Origin: an uncultured Eubacteriales bacterium
GTDB taxonomy: Bacteria; Bacillota; Clostridia; Oscillospirales; Acutalibacteraceae
NCBI GenBank assembly: GCA_900319255.1
Contig: ONNU01000162.1
Span: 1-11,663 of the forward strand
Direction: 5' to 3'
Length of the DNA stretch: 11,663 nucleotides
The position numbers and the translations under genes are program-made. The notes under the pieces were generated by a model. It saw nothing but the letters and a program-made list of their open reading frames with translations, searched no databases and was not told the DNA's origin. Of this stretch, positions 5,991 through 11,663 are shown one piece after another (the first letter of the stretch is position 1; the number at the start of each line of letters is the position of its first letter).

Positions 5991-6277
5991 TACCTTGATC
6001 CGTGAAGCTGACATCTCCGCTGCGGGCGGAAAGGTTAATCGTTGTTCAACTTTCATGCACTAAGTCATACTTCATTAGTATTTCTGCTTTGGTGGGTCAA
6101 AAGGTGGAAACCCCTTTCCTTATCCCCCCTCAGTTGCCCGGCTTCAGCAGCTAAGATTTAGTACATTGCTGATCTGAAAATAAATCATTTTGGTGAATTT
6201 GATAATTCTGAAGGATGTTAAAAATACGCATGAATACAGTAATATATTGTTACCGTCGAGTTTCACGGATTCAGGTA
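5991..6277 (-). mobile_element. MITE-like element with terminal inverted repeats, copy 2
   Basis: This 287-bp non-coding element has matching ends. TACCTTGATCCGTGAAGCT at the left (5991-6009) and the reverse complement of the right end, TACCTGAATCCGTGAAACT (6259-6277), agree at 16 of 19 positions. The interior matches the element behind murD in the opposite orientation, with perfect blocks at 6067-6093, 6096-6112, 6111-6127 and 6147-6170. If the ends are drawn at CC...GG, a TA dinucleotide flanks both sides, as expected for TA-targeting IS630/Tc1-related MITEs. No transposase frame is present. It fills most of the 408-bp gap between the membrane protein gene and hflX. I see no convincing hflX promoter in this gap, so the element may contain one or hflX may depend on readthrough. 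Confidence 0.75.
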
Positions 6278-6311
6278 ACAGTTAATTGTAAAAAAGGAGG
6301 AGAATTTTTAT

Positions 6312-7559
6312 ATGGAACTTCATGAAAATACTGTGAAAATACAGAAAGCGCTGCTGGTGGGGCTGGATACAGGGGAATATGACGCCGAAGGCTCCATGGC
6401 GGAATTGTATGAGCTTGTGGAAAGCGCCGGAGCTGAGCCTGTGGCAAGCATGATGCAAAAGCGTGATAAGCCGGACGGCGCGACCGCTGTAGGCTCGGGC
6501 AGGCTTGAGGAAATAAAGAGCTTCTGTATTGATAATGAGATCGACTTTATTGTATTCGATATGGAGCTGACCCCCACACAGATCAGAAATATCGAGGATG
6601 CCACCGATACCAGAACCATAGACCGCACTATGCTTATACTTGATATCTTTGCAATCAGGGCAAGAACAAACGAGGGCAAGCTGCAGGTGGAGCTTGCGCA
6701 GCTGAAATATCTTCTCCCCAGACTGTCAGGAAAGGGAAAGGAAATGTCAAGGCTCGGCGGCGGCGTAGGTACAAGAGGTCCCGGCGAGACCAAGCTTGAA
6801 ACCGATAAAAGACATATCCGCAGAAAAATAGAGGCTTTGAAGGATGAGCTTGAGGATATCAAGAACCGCCGTGAACGTCAGCGCACCCGCAGAAAAAAGG
6901 ACGGAGTGATAACCGCTGCGATCGTGGGCTATACCAACGCAGGAAAATCTACGCTTATGAATACCCTCACAGCAGCAGGAGTGCTTTCGGAAAACAAGCT
7001 TTTTGCAACGCTTGATCCCACATCCCGGGCATTGAAGCTCCCCAGCGGCGTATCGGTAATGATGATCGACACGGTAGGACTTGTGCGCAGACTGCCCCAT
7101 CATCTTGTCGAGGCTTTCAAATCAACTCTTGAGGAAGCCGCATCCGCAGATATCATACTCAATGTCTGCGATGCATCCAGCGAGGAATATAAGCTTCATC
7201 TTGATGTAACCATATCCCTGCTCAAGGAATTAGGCTGCGGGGGCAAGCCCGTTATCACGGTTTATAATAAATGCGATCTTGTACCCGATCCCTACGATCT
7301 GCCGACAGGAAAGGACAGCGTGCGCATCTGCGCAAAAAGCGCCATAGGAATAGATAAGCTGCTGAAAACCATCGAAGAGAATCTTCCGGTAAGACTGCGC
7401 AGCTATAAGCTTCTGCTGCCCTTTGATAAAGCTCCCCTTGCCGCGCAGCTGAGAAATGTCGGCGCGCTGCGTACAGAGGAATATACAAACGACGGCATCC
7501 TTATAACGGCTTTGGTAGAAGAACCTATGTGGCATCTTGTTGACGAATACAGCGTATGA
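6312..7559 (+). CDS. hflX: GTPase HflX
   Basis: HflX is a cytosolic translation-associated GTPase that binds the 50S subunit and can split stalled or hibernating ribosomes under stress. The 415-aa product is a typical length. The N-terminal HflX domain includes the conserved GTRGPGETKLE at 153-163. It is followed by a basic, probably coiled-coil linker at about 164-197. The G domain shows G1 GYTNAGKS at 206-213, the G2 region FATLDPT at 231-237, G3 DTVG at 253-256, G4 NKCD at 319-322 and G5 AKSA at 341-344. All nucleotide-binding motifs are intact. A strong AAGGAGGAG (6294-6302) lies nine bases before the ATG. The upstream neighbour is the TIR-bearing element, whose right end is 34 bases from the start codon. 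The gene appears to stand alone; no clear terminator was found between 7560 and 7630. Confidence 0.97.
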   Translation: MELHENTVKIQKALLVGLDTGEYDAEGSMAELYELVESAGAEPVASMMQKRDKPDGATAVGSGRLEEIKSFCIDNEIDFIVFDMELTPTQIRNIEDATDTRTIDRTMLILDIFAIRARTNEGKLQVELAQLKYLLPRLSGKGKEMSRLGGGVGTRGPGETKLETDKRHIRRKIEALKDELEDIKNRRERQRTRRKKDGVITAAIVGYTNAGKSTLMNTLTAAGVLSENKLFATLDPTSRALKLPSGVSVMMIDTVGLVRRLPHHLVEAFKSTLEEAASADIILNVCDASSEEYKLHLDVTISLLKELGCGGKPVITVYNKCDLVPDPYDLPTGKDSVRICAKSAIGIDKLLKTIEENLPVRLRSYKLLLPFDKAPLAAQLRNVGALRTEEYTNDGILITALVEEPMWHLVDEYSV

Positions 7560-7630
7560 TTGCATCCCCGCTTACCACCCAACTAAAACACGCAAGAGCG
7601 AAAGTAACGCTTTGTCCGAAACTGCCCCCC

Positions 7631-7683
7631 GATCTTGACACCGGCGGCACGCCGGCGCGATTCTGACACCGGCGGCACGCCGG
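7631..7683 (+). repeat. Tandem GC-rich hairpin repeats, copies 2 and 3, before folC promoter
   Basis: Two copies of TGACACCGGCGGCACGCCGG (7636-7655 and 7664-7683) are spaced 28 bases apart, and both are preceded by GATY. Each folds as ACCGGCG/CGCCGG(T) around GCA. Copy 3 ends directly against the folC -35 box, the same placement as copy 1 before the murD promoter. Confidence 0.8.
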
Positions 7684-7712
7684 TTGAAATGAAGGGGGAA
7701 ATAGGGTATAAT
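7684..7712 (+). promoter_or_regulatory. Sigma-A-type promoter for folC
   Basis: TTGAAA (7684-7689) is followed after exactly 17 bases by a perfect TATAAT (7707-7712). Transcription should start near 7719, leaving a leader of about 28 bases that carries the AGGAG ribosome site. It probably drives both folC and the downstream decarboxylase gene. Confidence 0.85.
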
Positions 7713-7746
7713 AGGGGAGTAATTGTTGAAAAGGAGAAAATTCAGA

Positions 7747-9039
7747 ATGACATATTGTGAAGCAGTTGAAAGGATCAATTCACTTCTTGCCTTCGGGATA
7801 AAGCCCGGACTTGAAAGAATAAAAGAGCTTATGGAGCGTATCGGGTCGCCGGATAAAAAGCTGAGGTATGTGCATATCGCAGGTACTAACGGAAAGGGCA
7901 GCACCTGCGCGCTTATTTCCTCAGCTCTGAGCAGTGCCGGATATAAGACAGGAACCTTTATTTCACCCTATGTCCTGGAATTCCGTGAGCGCTTTATGAT
8001 AGACGGCGAAATGATACCGGAGCAGACCCTTGCTGATATTGTGGAAGAGCTGTGGGGCGCTGTGGAGGATATGAAAGGCTGCGGAAGGATCATTACTGAA
8101 TTTGAATTTGTCTTTGCTGTGGCTGTGACCTGGTACGCAAGGGAAAAATGCGATATCGTGGTGCTTGAAACAGGGCTTGGAGGACGCTTTGACGCTACAA
8201 ATATGATAGACCGCGCTATGGCGGATATCATCACATCTATTTCCCTGGATCATACGGCTGTGCTTGGAGATACATATGCAAAAATAGCCTTTGAAAAATG
8301 CGGCATCCTCAGAGAAAACGGCTCGTGCATAGCCTATGCCCGTCAGGAAAAAGAGGCTATGGAGGTCATTGAAAATACCGCGCAAAGGCTTGGCTGCAGG
8401 CTTATTATCGCTGACGGAGATAAGGCGGAGATAATTTCATCTGATATCAGCGGAACAGAGTTTGTTTATAACGGTCTGAAACTCCGCATCCGGCTTATCG
8501 GCGATCATCAGGTCAGAAATGCCGCAGTTGCAGCCGAAGCCCTGCTTGAGCTGCGCCGCCAGGGGCTTTCTGTCAGTGATGAGGATATAGCCCGGGGCTT
8601 CGCAGAGGTCAGCTTTCCGGCAAGGCTTGAGCTGATGTCGGAAAAGCCGCTGATACTGCTGGACGGCGCTCATAATCCCGACGGCGCAAGGGCGCTTTCG
8701 GATGCCGTGAAAAAGCATCTTTGCGGAAAAAGACTTGTCGCTGTCACAGGAATGCTTGCGGACAAGGATACCGGGACTTCTCTTTCATATCTTGCGCCCC
8801 TGTTTGAAAAGATATTTACCACCGAACCGGACAACCCCCGCAAAATGACCGCGCAGAAGCTGAAGGAGGTCATTGCGCCCTGCTGCGATGATATAACAGC
8901 CTGCAAAAGCGCTGAAGAAGCCTTTGTCAAAGCGTATGCCGGGCTTGATGATAACAGCGCGCTGGTAATATTCGGCTCGCTGTATCTTGCATCCGAAATG
9001 AGAAAAATCATACTGAAAAAGCTTTCCGGGGAGTGCTGA
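7747..9039 (+). CDS. folC: Folylpolyglutamate synthase / dihydrofolate synthase family
   Basis: FolC is a cytosolic Mur-ligase-superfamily enzyme that adds glutamate to folates with ATP and, in many bacteria, also to dihydropteroate. Counting from ATG 7747 (430 aa, typical length), visible elements are FGIKPGLERI at 16-25, HIAGTNGKGST at 43-53 with the P-loop at 46-53, ETGLGGRFDATN at 141-152, SLDHTAVLG at 166-174, GDHQxxNAA at 252-260, PARLE at 291-295, LDGAHNPDG at 305-313 and IFGSLYLASE at 408-417. ATG 7747 is chosen because AGGAG (7732-7736) lies ten bases upstream; an in-frame TTG at 7723 would place that ribosome site inside the gene. The next gene begins two bases after the stop, so the two probably share a transcript. 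Whether the dihydrofolate synthase activity is present cannot be told by eye. Confidence 0.96.
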   Translation: MTYCEAVERINSLLAFGIKPGLERIKELMERIGSPDKKLRYVHIAGTNGKGSTCALISSALSSAGYKTGTFISPYVLEFRERFMIDGEMIPEQTLADIVEELWGAVEDMKGCGRIITEFEFVFAVAVTWYAREKCDIVVLETGLGGRFDATNMIDRAMADIITSISLDHTAVLGDTYAKIAFEKCGILRENGSCIAYARQEKEAMEVIENTAQRLGCRLIIADGDKAEIISSDISGTEFVYNGLKLRIRLIGDHQVRNAAVAAEALLELRRQGLSVSDEDIARGFAEVSFPARLELMSEKPLILLDGAHNPDGARALSDAVKKHLCGKRLVAVTGMLADKDTGTSLSYLAPLFEKIFTTEPDNPRKMTAQKLKEVIAPCCDDITACKSAEEAFVKAYAGLDDNSALVIFGSLYLASEMRKIILKKLSGEC

Positions 9040-9041
9040 CA

Positions 9042-10394
9042 GTGAAAAAAAGAAAACCGCTTTATGAACAGCTGATGCTGCATAAAAGACTTGACCGTTC
9101 ATCCTTTCATACACCGGGGCATAAATGCTCGGATTTTCTGCCCCCTGAGCTGCTTTCACTGGATTATACAGAGCTGCCCGATACAGACGCTCTTTTTGAA
9201 GCTGACGGCGTTATCCGGGAATGTGAACGCAGCCTGTCGGTGCTTTACGGCACAGCGGATTCATTTATTTCAGCCGGTGGCTGCACTCTTGCGATACAGG
9301 CAATGCTCCGGGCTGCAAAGCGTCAGGGGGGAAGGCTTCTTCTTGCAAGGAACGCTCACCGAAGCGCATTTAATTGTGCGGCTTTGCTGGGGCTTGACCC
9401 GGTGATGATCTGTCCCCGCAGCAGCAATAACTATACCGGACGCGTAAGCCCCGATGATATCGAAGCTGCATTTGAAAGGGAGCCTGATATAACCGCCTGT
9501 TATATCACATCCCCGACCTATTACGGCGAGCTGTGCGATATTTCAGCGATCGCCGATATCTGCCACAGGCATAATGCGATCCTGCTTGTAGATAATGCTC
9601 ACGGCTCGCATCTTGCCTTTATGAAGGAGAATCTTCACCCCATTGCGCTTGGAGCTGATATGTCAGCCTGCTCTCTTCATAAGACCATGCCAGTTATGAC
9701 CGGCGGGGCAGCGCTCAATGTCAGAACGCCTGAGCTTGCGGAATCTGCAAAAGCTGATATGTCGCTTTTTGCATCCACAAGCCCGTCCTATGTTATAATG
9801 GCATCAATAGATCTTTGCATTGACTATATGCTTTACGGCAGCGGGAAAAAGGATTATCTTTGCTGCGAGGAAAGGGTGAGCGCCCTGGGTCAGCTTGCCG
9901 GGGAAAAGGGCATTATCCAGCCCTCCGGAAAATGCGACCCGCTGAGACTTACCCTCAATACCGCATCCTGCGGGATAGCAGGCGGGGACAGACAGCAGGA
10001 GTATTTCTCATCTCACGGCATCGACTGTGAATTCTGCGACGGTGAAAACGCTGTATTCATCTGCACACCCTTCAACAGCGAAAAAGACTTTGACCGTCTG
10101 CGCCGGGCAATTGAAGATCTTCCGCCTGTAAAAGCGCCTGCGCGGTCTGTACGAAGCCGCACTGCTCCGTCAAAAGCCATGACGATACGCAGTGCGACAC
10201 TTTCTCCATCGGAAACGATACCGGTCTCAGAAGCCCTGGGACGCATCGCAGCCGACACCTCCTGTCCCTGTCCTCCGGGCGTACCGGTAATCATACCGGG
10301 GGAGATGATCGGCAGGGATACCATACAGCTTCTTATGAGCTATGGCATTGACCGCATAGCGGTGGTCAGGGGAGAGGCTGAAAAAAATAAATAA
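9042..10394 (+). CDS. Orn/Lys/Arg decarboxylase-family PLP enzyme
   Basis: This is a fold-type I PLP enzyme of the short Orn/Lys/Arg decarboxylase group (YaaO/SpeA-like in Bacillus), probably acting on a basic amino acid to form a polyamine precursor. From GTG 9042 (450 aa), motifs are FHTPGHK at 22-28, SAGGCT at 77-82, NAHRSAF at 104-110, SPTYYGELCD at 157-166, VDNAHGSH at 183-190 (Asp184, His187), SLHKTMP at 211-217 with Lys214 as PLP lysine, and the C-terminal CPPGVPVIIPGE at 410-421. The length is slightly below the roughly 480-490 aa of Bacillus relatives, and the C-terminal domain looks compact. GTG 9042 is preferred over GTG 9033 because GGGGAG (9028-9033) is placed eight bases before it. 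It lies two bases after folC and ends at a bidirectional terminator. The substrate (arginine, lysine or ornithine) is not determinable here. Confidence 0.9.
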   Translation: MKKRKPLYEQLMLHKRLDRSSFHTPGHKCSDFLPPELLSLDYTELPDTDALFEADGVIRECERSLSVLYGTADSFISAGGCTLAIQAMLRAAKRQGGRLLLARNAHRSAFNCAALLGLDPVMICPRSSNNYTGRVSPDDIEAAFEREPDITACYITSPTYYGELCDISAIADICHRHNAILLVDNAHGSHLAFMKENLHPIALGADMSACSLHKTMPVMTGGAALNVRTPELAESAKADMSLFASTSPSYVIMASIDLCIDYMLYGSGKKDYLCCEERVSALGQLAGEKGIIQPSGKCDPLRLTLNTASCGIAGGDRQQEYFSSHGIDCEFCDGENAVFICTPFNSEKDFDRLRRAIEDLPPVKAPARSVRSRTAPSKAMTIRSATLSPSETIPVSEALGRIAADTSCPCPPGVPVIIPGEMIGRDTIQLLMSYGIDRIAVVRGEAEKNK

Positions 10395-10414
10395 TCCCAG
10401 TCTTATCTGGAAAT

Positions 10415-10456
10415 AAAAAAGGGCTGCCCGCCTGTTAAAGCAGGGGCAGCTCTTTT
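10415..10456. terminator. Bidirectional intrinsic terminator
   Basis: GGGCTGCC (10421-10428) pairs with GGCAGCTC (10445-10452), including one G-U. After a two-base CG bulge, CCTG pairs with CAGG around TTAAAG. An A-run (10415-10420) precedes the stem and CTTTT follows it, so it can serve both strands. It sits between the convergent decarboxylase gene and yebC, as expected. Confidence 0.9.
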
Positions 10457-10479
10457 GTCGTATCCGGTCAGGGACAGTA

Positions 10480-11229
10480 TCAGTCCTCATCATCGGTCTC
10501 AGGCATATCCCAGTTATGAGATACGGTCTGAACGTCATCGTTATCCTCGAGCATATCAAGAAGCTTCTGCATTTTGACAGCAGCCTCCTCATCCTCGATC
10601 TTTGTATAGGTAGAGGGGATCATAGAAACATCGGCTGAAACGAATTCGTAGCCCTTTTCTGTAAGAGCCTCCATAACAGCGCCGAAATCCTCCGGCTCGG
10701 TATAGATCTCATAAACATCGTCATTTTCGGAATTGAAATCAGCAGCGCCTGCTTCAAGAGCGTCCTCCATGACCTTATCCTCGTCATTGTCCTCTTTTTC
10801 GATCACAAGCAGACCCTTTTTGCTGAACATAAAGGACACGCAGCCCTGTGTACCGAGGTTGCCGCCGAATTTATCGAAATAATGACGGATATCGCCTGCT
10901 GTACGGTTGCGGTTATCTGTAAGGGTCTCAACGATAACTGCGATACCGCAGGGACCGTAGCCTTCATAGGTTATTGTTTCATAATTATCGCCGTCAGCGC
11001 TGCCGGCAGCCTTTTTGATGATACGCTCGATATTTTCATTAGGCACATTGTTAGCCTTAGCCTTTGCGATACACTCTCTGAGCTTTGAGTTTGATGAAGG
11101 ATCAGCACCGCCGCCCTCACGCACTGCAACAGCAAGCTCTCTTCCGATTTTTGTAAAAACCTTAGCTCTTGCGCCGTCTGTCTTTTCCTTTTTCCTCTTA
11201 ATGGTACTCCATTTTGAATGTCCTGACAT
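10480..11229 (-). CDS. yebC: YebC/PmpR-family protein
   Basis: This is a 249-aa YebC-family cytosolic protein. Members were first described as DNA-binding transcriptional regulators (PmpR). More recent work on bacterial YebC and mitochondrial TACO1 supports a role in relieving ribosome stalling, for example at polyproline. The N-terminal signature MSGHSKWSTIKRKK (1-14) is diagnostic. It is followed by the basic AKVFTKIGRE (22-31), AVREGG (35-40), KANNVPNENIERIIKKA (58-74), YEGYGPCG (88-95), DNRNRTAGDIRHYF (104-117), KFGGNLG (119-125) and CVSFMF (129-134). The C-terminus is strongly acidic and ends in DDED. Length is normal. AGGAGG (complement of 11237-11242) lies seven bases before the ATG. 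It has its own consensus promoter and ends at the shared terminator, so it is probably monocistronic. Confidence 0.97.
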   Translation of the reverse strand: MSGHSKWSTIKRKKEKTDGARAKVFTKIGRELAVAVREGGGADPSSNSKLRECIAKAKANNVPNENIERIIKKAAGSADGDNYETITYEGYGPCGIAVIVETLTDNRNRTAGDIRHYFDKFGGNLGTQGCVSFMFSKKGLLVIEKEDNDEDKVMEDALEAGAADFNSENDDVYEIYTEPEDFGAVMEALTEKGYEFVSADVSMIPSTYTKIEDEEAAVKMQKLLDMLEDNDDVQTVSHNWDMPETDDED

Positions 11230-11299
11230 ATTTATTCCTCCTAAAATTTATCTGAGCAAACCTCCCGCAGTCCCCCGCAGCATCTGCCAATTCCCCCCT

Positions 11300-11328
11300 A
11301 TTATATCACACTCCCATAGAAATATCAA
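11300..11328 (-). promoter_or_regulatory. Sigma-A-type promoter for yebC
   Basis: Read on the minus strand, TTGATA (complement of 11323-11328) is followed by exactly 17 bases and a perfect TATAAT (complement of 11300-11305). The start would be near 11293, giving a leader of about 64 bases that contains two CTGCGGG direct repeats and the AGGAGG ribosome site. Confidence 0.88.
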
Positions 11329-11381
11329 CCCAGCGCACCGGCGCCGCATGGAAATCAACTTTCGTCAAAAGAAAATAAAAA

Positions 11382-11410
11382 TGTCATCCTGAGCGCAGCG
11401 AAGGATTTTT
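11382..11410 (+). repeat. Dispersed-repeat-like segment with ATCCT/AGGAT stem and T-run
   Basis: TGTCATCCTGAGCGCAGCGA (11382-11401) leads into AGGATTTTTT. ATCCT (11386-11390) can pair with AGGAT (11402-11406), and a run of T follows. The string resembles a short repeat I recall from many gut genomes; only one copy is in this window, so repeat status is unverified. As a terminator it would be weak (five closing pairs, large loop), and no plus-strand gene precedes it. Confidence 0.4.
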
Positions 11411-11495
11411 TATTTTATGGCTTTGCTTGCAAAAGCGTGATCTTTTCACCGATTATCGTTTATCATTCACTTCTTCCGCCCCATCCCCCTACCCC

Positions 11496-11554
11496 CTTCC
11501 CGAGGGAAGCAATGCTGTCAATTTGAGTTTTCATTCACTGCCTTACGGCAGTGA
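11496..11554. repeat. Dispersed 16-bp repeat (copy B) flanked by two hairpins
   Basis: CTTCCC-GA-GGGAAG (11496-11509) runs into GCAATGCTGTCAATTT (11509-11524), identical to 4822-4837. Ten bases later TCACTGCC (11535-11542) pairs perfectly with GGCAGTGA (11547-11554) around TTAC. Together with its neighbours it forms a gene-free repeat mosaic from about 11382 to the window end. Confidence 0.65.
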
Positions 11555-11578
11555 GGGGAGTTTATGAGTGCCGCTGCA

Positions 11579-11663
11579 AGGGGACGCCCTCAGCTCTGCA
11601 TAAGTTCCGCCAACCAATCGCCTGCGGCTCTTGGGGCGTCACTTATTTCCCAGGGCGTCCCCT
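11579..11663. repeat. 85-bp element bounded by 12-bp inverted repeats
   Basis: AGGGGACGCCCT (11579-11590) and AGGGCGTCCCCT (11652-11663) are exact inverted repeats 61 bases apart. A second partial copy of the arm, GGGGCGTC, lies at 11633-11640. The right arm ends at the last base of the window, so the element may extend further. No reading frame or transposase is visible. It could be a small MITE-like or long hairpin element. Confidence 0.65.

Noticed and set aside
6199..6227. TTGATA with a 17-base spacer as an hflX promoter inside the element
   Set aside because: The -10 position reads AAATAC, too far from TATAAT to claim.
7588..7606. Weak hairpin after hflX as a terminator
   Set aside because: Only about four consecutive pairs (AGCG/CGCT) and no adequate T-run.
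7636..7683. Two tandem repeats as a minimal CRISPR array
   Set aside because: Only two units spaced by eight bases, each a GC-rich palindrome; no spacer-sized intervals and no cas genes.
9033..9041. GTG 9033 as start of the decarboxylase gene
   Set aside because: It overlaps the ribosome site GGGGAG (9028-9033) that is well placed for GTG 9042, and no other ribosome site precedes it.

Overview
The window looks like chromosomal DNA from a gut-type Clostridia (Firmicutes), most likely the Ruminococcus/Oscillospiraceae group. This is inferred from the protein families, strong AGGAGG-type ribosome sites, consensus sigma-A promoters and the style of short dispersed hairpin repeats. It was not tested by a search. 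Eight genes are well supported, seven on the plus strand and one (yebC) on the minus strand. They are mostly housekeeping genes, and no phage, defence system, CRISPR array, tRNA or rRNA was seen.

Left part (1-4787): murD (peptidoglycan precursor ligase) is driven by a consensus promoter directly preceded by a GC-rich hairpin repeat. After a 389-bp gap that holds a truncated copy of an interspersed element comes a tight three-gene operon: two different M42-family metallo-aminopeptidases and a GNAT acetyltransferase. The three genes are joined by overlapping stop/start codons, which points to translational coupling.

Middle (4788-7559): a repeat-rich spacer leads to a promoter, a structured leader and a three-helix membrane protein of unknown function with a very acidic N-terminus. 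Next comes a 287-bp element with terminal inverted repeats, oriented opposite to the copy behind murD, and then hflX, a ribosome-associated GTPase.

Right part (7560-11663): folC (folate polyglutamation) has a consensus promoter abutted by two tandem copies of the same hairpin repeat found before the murD promoter. It is followed after 2 bp by an Orn/Lys/Arg decarboxylase-family PLP enzyme. That pair converges on yebC, and a bidirectional terminator lies between them. yebC has its own consensus promoter. The last 280 bp is a gene-free mosaic of short inverted repeats, one of which recurs near 4.8 kb.

The genes themselves are ordinary. The more unusual content is non-coding: the TIR-bearing element pair, the promoter-abutting hairpin modules, the structured leader of the unknown membrane protein and the repeat mosaic at the right end.
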